Assembly (NCBI GenBank): GCA_020441385.1
Contig: JAGRMG010000130.1
Span: 1-59,060, forward strand
Direction of reading: 5' to 3'
DNA length: 59,060 bases
Source: Paracoccaceae bacterium
GTDB lineage: Bacteria; Pseudomonadota; Alphaproteobacteria; Rhodobacterales; Rhodobacteraceae
Shown here: positions 9,168 through 17,454 of the stretch, piece after piece
How positions within the stretch are numbered: the first letter of the stretch is position 1
Layout: every line of letters begins with the position of its first letter
Position numbers and translations under genes: made by a program
The notes under the pieces: model-generated
The model's input: only the letters and a program-made list of their open reading frames with translations
Told to the model about the DNA's origin: nothing
Databases searched by the model: none

Positions 9168-10007
9168 TCAGTCCACGAAGGCGCGGATCGCCGCGGTATA
9201 CTCATCGGGGGCCTGCAACATGGCGAAATGGCTGACCCCGTCCAGAACCATCAGTCCGGCCCCCGGAACGGTGTCGGCGATCAATTGCGCATGCTCCATG
9301 CGGATCGCCTCGTCGTGGTCGCTCTGGACCACCAGCGTCGGCACGGCGATGGTCTTCAGCGACTCGACACCGCCGGGTTTCTCGGTGCCCCACATCGCCG
9401 CGATCCCGCCCAGGAACGCTTCGAACCCGTCCGGTGTCGGGGACATGGCGGCATAATCCTCGGCCATCATCGCGACATAGGCGCCGAACACCGCATCGGT
9501 TTCCACCGACGGGTCGATGCCGTCCAGCGTCACGTTGCCGGCATGGGCGAAATGACTGGCCAGGCGCAACGGCGCGGCCTGCGAGATCGCATAGCCGATA
9601 TTGGCCCCGTCCGACCAGCCGACCAGATGCACCCGGTCCACCCCCAGATGATCCAGCAGCGCCAGGTAGTCCGAGGCCAGCAGATCGTAGGAATAGGTGC
9701 TGCCATCGTTGCTCGAGCGCCCGTGACCGCGGGTATCGGCGACAATGACCCTGTGATCGGGCATCAGGTCGGCGACCTGGCCGGCCCAGATGTCGCCATG
9801 CCCCAGCCCGCCATGGATCATCAGGACCGGCACGCCTCCGCCCTCGCCATAGATCGCGTAGTACATTCCTATGCCGTTGACCGGCGCGATGCCGCTTTCG
9901 GTTGCTGCCGGCATCTCCGCCGGCTCAGGGATCGCCGCCCAGCGGTCCTGCGCCAGGGCGGCGGATCCGAATGTGATGGCGGCGACGGCAAACAGCGTCT
10001 TCAGCAT
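9168..10007 (-). CDS. Exported alpha/beta hydrolase
   Basis: 279 residues from ATG 10007, which has GGGGAGG just upstream and begins a clear signal peptide (MLKTLFAVAAITFGSAALAQ, cleavage after AQ). The frame is open further upstream to 10073 but without a better start. The alpha/beta hydrolase triad is visible: oxyanion HGG (65-67), nucleophile S132 in GWSDG, acid Asp in QSDHDEAI and His in DGVSHFAML. The DTRGHGRS segment is typical of the epoxide-hydrolase/esterase branch. The substrate cannot be assigned. It is predicted to act in the periplasm. Confidence 0.85.
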   Translation of the reverse strand: MLKTLFAVAAITFGSAALAQDRWAAIPEPAEMPAATESGIAPVNGIGMYYAIYGEGGGVPVLMIHGGLGHGDIWAGQVADLMPDHRVIVADTRGHGRSSNDGSTYSYDLLASDYLALLDHLGVDRVHLVGWSDGANIGYAISQAAPLRLASHFAHAGNVTLDGIDPSVETDAVFGAYVAMMAEDYAAMSPTPDGFEAFLGGIAAMWGTEKPGGVESLKTIAVPTLVVQSDHDEAIRMEHAQLIADTVPGAGLMVLDGVSHFAMLQAPDEYTAAIRAFVD

Positions 10008-10221
10008 GGCGGTCCTCCCCGTTCTCGCACTCGCTCGATCCCATCCTAGCGCCGGAACCCGGGCCTTGCCCAACCCTTTTTTCGCGCCATGCGCCCGACT
10101 CCCCCCAAAAAACTGCCCGCCGGTTCCGCGCGCCCGGCGGTGCGCCGAATCCTGCGCCAGGGGTCTGGACCTCGCCCGCGTCCCTGCCTAGGCTCGGCCG
10201 CGACGAGAAGGAGGCCCAGCC

Positions 10222-11085
10222 ATGGCGACCGGCAAGAACATCCGCACCTATTTCGAAGGCCGGTGGCACGAGGGCGACACGCCCGTCATGCGCGCCGCCG
10301 ACCACGGCGCCTGGCTGGGTTCGAACGTGTTCGACGGGGCGCGGTTCGTCAACGGGATGGCCCCCGATCTGGAACCCCATTGCGCCCGCGTCAACCGGTC
10401 GGCCAGGGCCCTCATGCTGAACCCGACCGTGCCGACGGCGGACATGGTCGCGATCGTGCGCGAGGGGCTGGCGGCCTATGACAGCACGGCGGCGGTCTAT
10501 ATCCGGCCGATGTACTGGGGCATCGACGGCGATGTCACGGCGATCATCCCGCAACCCGAGAAGACCGGCTTCGCCATCTGCCTGGAAGAGATCCCGATGG
10601 CGCCGGAAAGCGCCACCGCCACGCTGACCCGTACGCGGTTCCGCCGTCCGGTTCTCGAGGATGCGGTCGTCGACGCCAAGGCCGGCTGTCTATATCCCAA
10701 CAACGCGCGCATGCTGGCCGAGGCCCGCGCCAAGGGCTTTTCCAACGCGCTGGTGGCCGATGCGATGGGCAATGTCGCCGAAACCGCCACCGCCAACATC
10801 TTCATGGTCCGCGACGGGGCGGTCTTCACGCCGATCGCCAACGGCACCTTCCTGGCCGGCATCACCCGCGCGCGCCATCTCGCCAACCTGCGCGCCGACG
10901 GCTACGAGGTTCATGAAACCGTGCTGGGTTTCGACGATTTCCACGATGCCGACGAGGTGTTCATGTCGGGCAACATGAACAAGGTGACACCGGTGAGCGG
11001 CTTTGACGAGACCAGCTATCAGATCGGCCCCGTCACCCGGCGCGTGCGCGAGATGTACTGGGACTGGGCGGCATCCGCCGGCTAG
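10222..11085 (+). CDS. Class IV PLP aminotransferase (branched-chain aminotransferase type)
   Basis: 287 residues, GAAGGAGGCC ahead of the ATG. The catalytic Lys is K153 in AVVDAKAGCLYPN, and the downstream GNVAETATANIFM and GTFLAGITRA segments bind the PLP phosphate in fold-type IV enzymes. It probably transaminates branched-chain amino acids with 2-oxoglutarate (IlvE role). Rhodobacterales often carry more than one such paralogue, and D-amino-acid transaminases or aminodeoxychorismate lyases share the fold, so I do not fix a symbol. It stands alone before the stress-protein gene. Confidence 0.85.
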   Translation: MATGKNIRTYFEGRWHEGDTPVMRAADHGAWLGSNVFDGARFVNGMAPDLEPHCARVNRSARALMLNPTVPTADMVAIVREGLAAYDSTAAVYIRPMYWGIDGDVTAIIPQPEKTGFAICLEEIPMAPESATATLTRTRFRRPVLEDAVVDAKAGCLYPNNARMLAEARAKGFSNALVADAMGNVAETATANIFMVRDGAVFTPIANGTFLAGITRARHLANLRADGYEVHETVLGFDDFHDADEVFMSGNMNKVTPVSGFDETSYQIGPVTRRVREMYWDWAASAG

Positions 11086-11160
11086 GCCCGACGCAACGCC
11101 GCGGTTGCCTGGCGCGCGGGCTTGCTGCATCATCCCGCGGAAAACAGGGGACGTGACGAG

Positions 11161-11616
11161 ATGCGCAAATTCCTGGTCGTGCTGGACGACAGCCGCGAAT
11201 GCCTGAACGCGATGCGCTTTGCGGCCATGCGCGCCGCGCGCACCGGCGGCGGCGTCGCGATCCTGTCGATCATACCGCCCGAAGAGTTCAATCACTGGCT
11301 CGGCGTCGGCGAAGTCATGCGGGAAGAGGCGCGCGAGCGGATTCACGCCCATTACGAGGTGTTCGCCAAGTGGATGCGCGACCGCCAGGGGGTCGATCCC
11401 GAACTGGTGATCCGCGAGGGCGAACCGGTGCCGGAAATCCTCGGCCAGATCCGCGACGATCCCGAAATCGGGATCCTGGTGCTGGGCGCGGGCAGCGACA
11501 AGAGCGGCCCCGGACCGCTGGTGACGCAACTCAGCCGGTCCTCGGCGACGCTGCCGATTCCGATCACCATCGTGCCCGGCGATCTCAGCAAGGAAAAGCT
11601 CGAGGCCATCACCTGA
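11161..11616 (+). CDS. Universal stress protein (UspA family)
   Basis: 151 residues from ATG 11161; the frame extends back to 11122 without a good start. It begins KFLVVLDDSRECLNAMRFAA, the strand-1 and acidic-site opening of UspA domains. Near the C-terminus GILVLGAGSDKSGPG and LPIPITIVPG give the usual ATP-binding glycine/serine region (G-x2-G-x9-G-like). A single-domain cytoplasmic stress protein; the trigger is unknown. It lies about 75 bp after the aminotransferase and just upstream of the Irr-type site. Confidence 0.85.
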   Translation: MRKFLVVLDDSRECLNAMRFAAMRAARTGGGVAILSIIPPEEFNHWLGVGEVMREEARERIHAHYEVFAKWMRDRQGVDPELVIREGEPVPEILGQIRDDPEIGILVLGAGSDKSGPGPLVTQLSRSSATLPIPITIVPGDLSKEKLEAIT

Positions 11617-11669
11617 ACCGCCCTGGCGCGCCGCGCGGGCTGCGCCGCATTGGCGCAGGCCGAAGCGGA

Positions 11670-11686
11670 TTTAGAATCGTTCCAAA
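11670..11686 (+). promoter_or_regulatory. Irr-type iron control element (ICE box)
   Basis: The sequence TTTAGAA TCG TTCCAAA matches the alphaproteobacterial Irr consensus TTTAGAA-N3-TTCTAAA at all but one position. It sits 3 bp upstream of a TTGACT -35 element and 58 bp before the NifU-type start. Such placement suggests iron-responsive control of the Fe-S scaffold gene by Irr. Confidence 0.65.
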
Positions 11687-11688
11687 GC

Positions 11689-11717
11689 TTGACTTGGACC
11701 GGGCCGGACCGCATATC
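11689..11717 (+). promoter_or_regulatory. Promoter of the NifU-tsaB-rimI unit
   Basis: TTGACT at 11689-11694, a 17-bp spacer and CATATC at 11712-11717. The -35 is a 5/6 match and the -10 is weak (3/6). It directly abuts the Irr-type box and starts about 28 bp before the NifU-type ATG. Confidence 0.5.
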
Positions 11718-11744
11718 CAGAGCCAAGCACAACGGAGACGCGCC

Positions 11745-12308
11745 ATGTTCATCCAGACCGAATCCACCCCCAATCCGGCGACCCTCAAGTTCCTGCCCGG
11801 CCAGACCGTGCTGGAGGCCGGAACCGCCGATTTTCCGACGGCCGAGACCGCCGGAAAATCGCCGCTGGCGGCGCGGATCTTCGAGGTTTCCGGTGTGACC
11901 GGGGTGTTTCTGGGCAACGATTTCGTCACCGTGACCAAATCGGACGATATCGAATGGGACCACATCAAGCCCGCGATCCTGGGCGCGGTGATGGAACATT
12001 ACCAGTCCGGCGCGCCGGTCATGGAAGACGATGGCGCAAAATCGTCCGGCCACGCGGATTTCGAGGGTGCGGATTCCGAAATCGTGAACCAGATCAAGGA
12101 ATTGCTGGATAGCCGCGTGCGCCCCGCGGTGGCCCAGGATGGCGGCGACATCACCTTTCACGGATTCGAGCGCGGGGTGGTCTATCTGCACATGCAGGGC
12201 GCCTGCGCGGGCTGCCCGTCCTCGACGCTGACCCTCAAGATGGGGATCGAGAATCTGCTGCGCCATTACATCCCCGAGGTGACAGAGGTGCGCCCGGTCG
12301 GTGTCTGA
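11745..12308 (+). CDS. NifU-family Fe-S cluster scaffold/carrier
   Basis: 187 residues, ACGGAG before the ATG. An N-terminal Nfu_N domain (IQTESTPNPATLKFLPG) is followed by the NifU C-terminal domain with C154 and C157 in GACAGCPSST, the cluster-binding CxxC. It should hold and deliver an Fe-S cluster to apoproteins in the cytoplasm (NfuA/Nfu1 role). The last 8 bp overlap the GTG start of tsaB, so translation is probably coupled. The Irr-type box upstream fits iron control. Confidence 0.92.
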   Translation: MFIQTESTPNPATLKFLPGQTVLEAGTADFPTAETAGKSPLAARIFEVSGVTGVFLGNDFVTVTKSDDIEWDHIKPAILGAVMEHYQSGAPVMEDDGAKSSGHADFEGADSEIVNQIKELLDSRVRPAVAQDGGDITFHGFERGVVYLHMQGACAGCPSSTLTLKMGIENLLRHYIPEVTEVRPVGV

Positions 12309-12894
12309 CCCGCTGATCCTCGCGTTTGACACATCGGCCGCGCATTGCGCGGCCGCTTTGCTGTCGGGCGACCGGGTGCTGGCGCGCGTGGCCGAAGCGA
12401 TGCCGCGCGGACAGGCCGAACGCCTGATGGGCCTGCTGCACGAGGTGCTGTCCGGTTCCGGCCACGACTGGCGCGACCTGGATGCCATTGGCGTCGGTAT
12501 CGGCCCGGGCAATTTCACCGGCATCCGAATCTCGGTTTCCGCGGCGCGCGGCCTGGCGCTGGGGCTGGGGGTGCCGGCCTATGGCGTCGACGGTTTCGCC
12601 GCAAGGCGCCGCATCTCGCCCGGGCTGGCCACCGTGCCGGCAACGCAGGGGCGGCTTTATGTCGACATGGGCGATGCGCAGCCGGCCCTGATGCTGCGCG
12701 AGGAGGCCGGGGAACATGCCGGGCGCATCGGCGCCGCAATCGCGCCACAGCCCGACCCGGCGCAGCTGGCCGATGCCATCGCCCGGCTGGCGGCGGAACG
12801 CTGGCCGCGCCCCGCCCCGGCGCCGGCGCCGCTTTACATCCGCCCCGCCGATGCCGCGCCCCCGCGCGAGGCGCCGCCGGTGCTGCTGGATTGA
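12301..12894 (+). CDS. tsaB: TsaB, tRNA threonylcarbamoyladenosine complex subunit
   Basis: 197 residues from GTG 12301 inside the end of the NifU-type gene. It begins LILAFDTSAAHCAAALL and has GVGIGPGNFTGIRI, the hallmark TsaB motifs of the ASKHA fold. With TsaD and TsaE it forms the complex that makes t6A37 on ANN-decoding tRNAs; TsaB is a non-catalytic dimerisation partner of TsaD. It ends in TGATG, overlapping the rimI start by one base. Confidence 0.93.
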   Translation: MSDPLILAFDTSAAHCAAALLSGDRVLARVAEAMPRGQAERLMGLLHEVLSGSGHDWRDLDAIGVGIGPGNFTGIRISVSAARGLALGLGVPAYGVDGFAARRRISPGLATVPATQGRLYVDMGDAQPALMLREEAGEHAGRIGAAIAPQPDPAQLADAIARLAAERWPRPAPAPAPLYIRPADAAPPREAPPVLLD

Positions 12895-13328
12895 TGACGC
12901 CGGCCGACATGGCCGCCACCCATGGCGCGGCATTCCCGGGCCAGCGGCCCTGGAGCGAGGCCGAATTCGCCGCCCTTCTGGACGTGCCCCTGTGTTTTGC
13001 GACCGGCGACCGGCGCTGTTTCGCGCTGGTCCGCGTGGTCGCCGACGAGGCCGAGTTGCTGACGCTGGCCACGCTTCCGGCATACCGGCGCCACGGGCTG
13101 GCCCGCGCGGTCATGCACGCGTGGATGGCGCGGGCGGCTTCACAGGGCGCCGCGCGCGCCTTTCTCGAGGTTGCCGCGGACAATTCCGCCGCCCTGCCGC
13201 TTTACGAAAGCTGCGGTTTCGCTCTGTGCGGGGTGCGGCGCGACTACTACCGGCGCGAGGGCGGCGCGGCCGCCGACGCGCTGTTGCTGGCCTGTCCGCT
13301 GCCCGGTGGTCGGGCGGCAGAATCCTGA
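12894..13328 (+). CDS. rimI: RimI-type GNAT N-acetyltransferase
   Basis: 144 residues from ATG 12894. The acetyl-CoA loop is LPAYRRHGLARAVMHA (the GNAT Q/RxxGxG/A motif), followed by FLEVAADNSAALPLYESCGF, typical of RimI. RimI acetylates the N-terminus of ribosomal protein S18, and tsaB-rimI adjacency is common in bacteria, which supports this over a generic GNAT. The rimI frame overlaps tsaB by one base, so it is translationally coupled. Confidence 0.85.
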   Translation: MTPADMAATHGAAFPGQRPWSEAEFAALLDVPLCFATGDRRCFALVRVVADEAELLTLATLPAYRRHGLARAVMHAWMARAASQGAARAFLEVAADNSAALPLYESCGFALCGVRRDYYRREGGAAADALLLACPLPGGRAAES

Positions 13329-13347
13329 AGCGGCGGCCAGAAAGCGG

Positions 13348-13377
13348 TTGACCCTTCGGCCCGGCTGCGGCCTTAAT
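13348..13377 (+). promoter_or_regulatory. Promoter of the BMP ABC operon
   Basis: TTGACC at 13348-13353, an 18-bp spacer and CTTAAT at 13372-13377. The leader that follows can fold into two GC-rich hairpins, CCCGCC/GGCGGG and ACCCCG/CGGGGT, before GGGAG and the ATG. I do not recognise a known purine riboswitch in it. Confidence 0.45.
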
Positions 13378-13470
13378 TGCCAACGTGAAAAACAGACGGC
13401 CCGCCCGGGGCGGGACCGGCCGGACCCCGAAGGCGGGGTTCCCGGCAGATAACAATCGGGAGCTTTCCAA

Positions 13471-14469
13471 ATGACATTCATGAAATCCGTGATCGGCGCC
13501 GCCGGCGCCCTTGCCCTGACCGCCGCTGCCGCGCTGGCCGAACCCGCGCTGATCTTCGATCTGGGCGGCAAGTTCGACAAGTCGTTCAACGAGGCGGCGT
13601 TTCGCGGCGCCAAGCGATGGTCCGACGAGACCGGAAATAGCTTTCTGGAGATCGAGCTGCAATCCGAAGCGCAGCGCGAACAGGCCCTGCGCCGTTTCGC
13701 CGAGGCCGGGGCCAACCCGGTGATCACCATGGGCTTTGCCATGGCCGATCCGCTGACCTCGGTGGCGCCCGACTATCCGGATACCAAGTTCGTGGTGATC
13801 GACGTCTCCTGGCTCGACGTGCCCAATATCCGCCAGGTGGCCTTCGCCGAGCATGAAGGATCGTACCTCGTGGGCATGCTGGCGGCGATGGCCTCCAAGA
13901 CCGGCACCGTCGGTTTCATCGGCGGCATGGACGTGCCCCTGATCCGGCATTTCGGCTGCGGCTATGCGCAGGGCGCCAAGGCGGTGAACCCGGACATCAA
14001 GATCGTCGCCAACATGACCGGCACCACTCCCGCCGCCTGGAACGACCCGGTGAAGGGCAGCGAGCTGACCAAGGCCCAGATCAGCCAGGGCGCCGACGTG
14101 ATCTATGCCGCCGCCGGGGGTACCGGGGTCGGCGTGCTGCAGACCGCCGCCGACGAAGGTATCCTGTCGATCGGCGTGGACAGCAACCAGAACCACCTGC
14201 ATCCCGGCAAGGTGCTGACCTCGATGCTCAAGCGCGTCGATGTCGCCGTCTATGACGCGATGAAGGCGGGCGAGAACGTCGAGACCGGCGTCTTCACCCT
14301 GGGCCTTGCCGAGAACGGCGTCGGCTATGCGCTGGACGAGAACAACGAGGCGCTGATCACCGACGAGATGAAGGCCGCCGTCGAGGAGGCCAGGCAGAAG
14401 ATCATCGATGGCGAGATCAAGGTGGTCAGCTATTACGAGAACGACAGCTGTCCGGTGCTGTCGTTCTGA
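13471..14469 (+). CDS. BMP-family substrate-binding protein of nucleoside ABC importer
   Basis: 332 residues with a Sec signal peptide (about 1-23, ending AAAALA) and no lipobox cysteine, so a soluble periplasmic protein. The BMP/PnrA fold shows in LIFDLGGKFDKSFNEAAFRG and GTVGFIGGMDVPLIRHFGCG. BMP proteins bind purine nucleosides in characterised cases such as PnrA and BmpA. It is the first gene of a four-component importer, followed 10 bp later by the ATPase. Confidence 0.92.
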   Translation: MTFMKSVIGAAGALALTAAAALAEPALIFDLGGKFDKSFNEAAFRGAKRWSDETGNSFLEIELQSEAQREQALRRFAEAGANPVITMGFAMADPLTSVAPDYPDTKFVVIDVSWLDVPNIRQVAFAEHEGSYLVGMLAAMASKTGTVGFIGGMDVPLIRHFGCGYAQGAKAVNPDIKIVANMTGTTPAAWNDPVKGSELTKAQISQGADVIYAAAGGTGVGVLQTAADEGILSIGVDSNQNHLHPGKVLTSMLKRVDVAVYDAMKAGENVETGVFTLGLAENGVGYALDENNEALITDEMKAAVEEARQKIIDGEIKVVSYYENDSCPVLSF

Positions 14470-14479
14470 GGCGCGGACG

Positions 14480-16045
14480 GTGAGCGCAGACGACCCCGCG
14501 GAGCGGCAGGAAACTGCCGTTCCGGCCATCGAACTCAAGGGCATTTCCAAGGCGTTCGGCCCGGTTCAGGCCAACAGGGATATCTCGATCCGTGTCATGC
14601 CCGGCACGATCCACGGCATCATCGGCGAGAACGGCGCGGGCAAGTCCACGCTGATGAGCATCCTCTACGGGTTCTACAAGGCCGACCGGGGCGAGATCTT
14701 CATCAACGGACGCAAGACCGACATTCCCGACAGCCAGGCCGCGATCGCCGCCGGGATCGGCATGGTGTTCCAGCATTTCAAGCTGGTCGAAACCTTCACC
14801 GTGCTGGAAAACGTCATCCTTGGCGCCGAGGACGGGCGGCTTCTGAAACCCTCGCTGGCCAAGGCGCGCAGGCTGCTGAAGGAACTGGCGGCTGAGTACG
14901 AGCTTAACGTCGATCCCGATGCGGTGATTTCCGATATCGGCGTGGGCATGCAGCAGCGCGTCGAGATCCTCAAGGCGCTCTACCGCCAGGCCGACATCCT
15001 GATTCTGGATGAACCCACCGGCGTGCTGACACCGTCCGAGGCCGATCAGCTGTTTCGCATCCTGCACCGGCTGAAGGACGAGGGAAAGACCATCGTCCTG
15101 ATCACCCACAAGCTGCGCGAGATCATGGAAGCGACCGACACGGTCAGCGTCATGCGCCGCGGCGAGATGACCGCGACCGTACGGACCGCCGAAACCAGCC
15201 CCGAGCATCTGGCCGAACTGATGGTTGGCCGCAAGGTGCTGCTGCGGGTCGACAAGGCGCCGGTGCGGGCGGGCCGCACCGTTCTCGAGGTCGAGAATCT
15301 GCGCGTGATCGACGAGGAGGGTGTCGAACGTATCAGGGGTATCGACCTGAAGGTGCGCGCCGGAGAGATCGTCGGCCTGGCCGGCGTGGCCGGCAACGGC
15401 CAGTCCGAACTGCTCGAGGTGCTGGGCGGCATGCGCGCCGCCACCGGCCTGGTGCGGCTGAACGGCGAGGCGCTGGCGCTGTCGGGGCCGGGATCGGACG
15501 GGCAGGCGCGGCGCGCGGCCGGAATCGCGCATGTGCCCGAGGACCGCCAGCGCGAGGGCCTGATCATGGAGTTCCACGCCTGGGAGAATGTCGGCTTTGG
15601 CTATCACCGCGACCCGGCCTATCGGCGCGGGGCCGTCTTCATGAACAACGCGGCGCTGCGCGCCGACACCGAGGCCAAGATCGCGCAATACGACATCAGG
15701 CCGGCGAACTGCTGGCTGACCGCCCGCAATTTCAGCGGCGGCAACCAGCAGAAGATCGTCGTGGCCCGCGAGATGGAGCGCAACCCCGACCTGCTGCTGG
15801 TGGGCCAGCCGACGCGGGGCGTCGATATCGGCGCCATCGAGTTCATCCACAAGCAGATCGTGGCATTGCGCGACGCCGGCAAGGCGGTCCTGCTGGTTTC
15901 GGTTGAACTGGAAGAGATTCTCGGGCTGTCCGACCGCATCGCGGTGATGTTCGACGGCCGCATCATGGGCGAGCGGTTGCCCGGCGCGACCGACGAGAAG
16001 GAACTCGGCCTGCTGATGGCCGGTATGGCGCGGGAGGCGGCGTAG
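14480..16045 (+). CDS. Nucleoside ABC importer, dual-domain ATPase
   Basis: 521 residues from GTG 14480, about 10 bp after the binding-protein stop. The first ABC domain has Walker A GENGAGKST, Walker B ILILDEPTGVL and a degenerate signature (GVGMQQRVEI). The second has a weak Walker A (GVAGNGQSE) and signature FSGGNQQK. This two-domain architecture with one degenerate site is that of the sugar/nucleoside (Rbs/Bmp) ATPases. It powers uptake through the two permeases downstream. Confidence 0.92.
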   Translation: MSADDPAERQETAVPAIELKGISKAFGPVQANRDISIRVMPGTIHGIIGENGAGKSTLMSILYGFYKADRGEIFINGRKTDIPDSQAAIAAGIGMVFQHFKLVETFTVLENVILGAEDGRLLKPSLAKARRLLKELAAEYELNVDPDAVISDIGVGMQQRVEILKALYRQADILILDEPTGVLTPSEADQLFRILHRLKDEGKTIVLITHKLREIMEATDTVSVMRRGEMTATVRTAETSPEHLAELMVGRKVLLRVDKAPVRAGRTVLEVENLRVIDEEGVERIRGIDLKVRAGEIVGLAGVAGNGQSELLEVLGGMRAATGLVRLNGEALALSGPGSDGQARRAAGIAHVPEDRQREGLIMEFHAWENVGFGYHRDPAYRRGAVFMNNAALRADTEAKIAQYDIRPANCWLTARNFSGGNQQKIVVAREMERNPDLLLVGQPTRGVDIGAIEFIHKQIVALRDAGKAVLLVSVELEEILGLSDRIAVMFDGRIMGERLPGATDEKELGLLMAGMAREAA

Positions 16046-16071
16046 CCGTCAGGGTCGGATGAACCAATGAT

Positions 16072-16227
16072 ATGCAGGTTTTTGCGGAACACGAGATGAG
16101 CGGTCATGCGCCACCCGAACCGGGCGAAGGTGGCGGCACCACTACGCGGACGGATCGGACCCGGTGCGGCCGTAGCGGTCAGGTCATCGCCGAAGGCCGT
16201 TTCAAGACGGAGCGGAGGCGCGGCTGA
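16072..16227 (+). CDS. Possible 51-residue ORF coupled to the permease
   Basis: An ATG at 16072 opens a frame that ends in TGA overlapping the permease ATG by one base (TGATG). It fills most of the 181-bp gap between the ATPase and the first permease. No clear Shine-Dalgarno is seen, and the peptide (MQVFAEHEMSGHAPPEPGEG, then Arg/Thr-rich) resembles nothing I know. It may simply be leader sequence; low confidence. Confidence 0.2.
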   Translation: MQVFAEHEMSGHAPPEPGEGGGTTTRTDRTRCGRSGQVIAEGRFKTERRRG

Positions 16228-17387
16228 TGGATAGGATGCCGCAATGGGCCGATGTCGTCCTGATCCCGCTGATCAGCCTGATCCTGGCCGCGATCCTTTC
16301 GGCGCTGGTCATTCTCGGTATCGGCGAAGACCCGGTGGCGGCTGTCCGGATGATGGTGAACGGCGCGGTCGGCTCGACCTATGGCTGGGGCTATACGCTT
16401 TATTACGCCACGAATTTCATGTTCACCGGGCTGGCGGTTGCGGTGGCGTTTCATGCGCGGCTGTTCAATATCGGCGGCGAGGGGCAGGCGATGCTGGGGG
16501 GGCTGGGCGTCGCTCTGGTCTGCCTTCATGTGCCCTGGCCGCACTGGTCGGTGGCGCTGGTCGCGGCCGCGATCTCGGCGGCGGCGTTCGGGGCCGCCTG
16601 GGCCGCGATCCCGGCCTGGTTGCAGGCCCGGCGCGGCAGCCATATCGTGATCACGACCATCATGTTCAACTACATCGCCGCGGCGGTGCTGAACTACATG
16701 CTGGTCACGGCGCTGCGCCCCAGGGGCTCGATGGATCCGGCGACCGCGCGCTTTCCCGAGGCGGTGCATCTGCCGACCTTCCAGCAGATATTTTCAAGCG
16801 CCGGACAGCCGCTGTTTCGCGGCGCGCCGGCGAATATCAGCTTCTTCGTCGCGGTTTTCGCCTGCATTGCGGTCTGGGCGCTGATCTGGCGCACGCGGCT
16901 GGGCTACGAGATCCGCGCCTACGGCCATTCCGAGACCGGCGCGCGCTATGCCGGGATCTCGCCGTTCCGCATCACCATGATCGCGATGCTGATCTCGGGC
17001 GGACTGGCCGGGATGATGGCGATCAACAACGTCATGGGCGAGGCCGAACGCCTTGTGCTGAACGCCACCGAGGGTGCGGGCTTTATCGGCATCGCGGTGG
17101 CGCTGATGGGGCGCAGCCATCCGTTCGGCGTGTTCCTGGCCGCGATCCTGTTCGGGTTTCTTTACCAGGGCGGCGCCGAACTGGCGCTTTGGACGAACAT
17201 CCCGCGCGAGTTGATCGTGGTCATTCAGGCGCTGGTGATCCTGTTCACCGGGGCGCTGGACAACATGGTGCGGATGCCGCTGGAACGTCTGTTTCAGGCG
17301 ATCGGGCGCAAGCGCCGCGATGCCGGCGAGGGTGCGCCGAAACCCGGGCCGAGATCGGCCCAGCACGAGCCGGAGCCCGAACCGTGA
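16227..17387 (+). CDS. Nucleoside ABC importer permease 1
   Basis: 386 residues, about nine hydrophobic segments, BPD_transp_2 type. The sequence FNIGGEGQAMLGGLGVAL is the conserved motif of BMP/ribose-type permeases, and GFIGIAVALMGRSHPFG is the C-terminal counterpart. GGAGGCG precedes the ATG. The C-terminus past the last helix is a basic, proline-rich cytoplasmic tail. It forms the membrane channel with the next gene. Confidence 0.92.
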   Translation: MDRMPQWADVVLIPLISLILAAILSALVILGIGEDPVAAVRMMVNGAVGSTYGWGYTLYYATNFMFTGLAVAVAFHARLFNIGGEGQAMLGGLGVALVCLHVPWPHWSVALVAAAISAAAFGAAWAAIPAWLQARRGSHIVITTIMFNYIAAAVLNYMLVTALRPRGSMDPATARFPEAVHLPTFQQIFSSAGQPLFRGAPANISFFVAVFACIAVWALIWRTRLGYEIRAYGHSETGARYAGISPFRITMIAMLISGGLAGMMAINNVMGEAERLVLNATEGAGFIGIAVALMGRSHPFGVFLAAILFGFLYQGGAELALWTNIPRELIVVIQALVILFTGALDNMVRMPLERLFQAIGRKRRDAGEGAPKPGPRSAQHEPEPEP

Positions 17388-17454
17388 CCGGCGCGGCCCC
17401 GACCCGCCGGGCAGCGGCCCTGCCGCCGGACGCATCCCGCAACGGAGCCGCGCC

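Noticed and set aside
13378-13470. Purine riboswitch upstream of the BMP operon
   Set aside because: Leader has two simple GC hairpins but none of the conserved loop sequences of known purine riboswitches.
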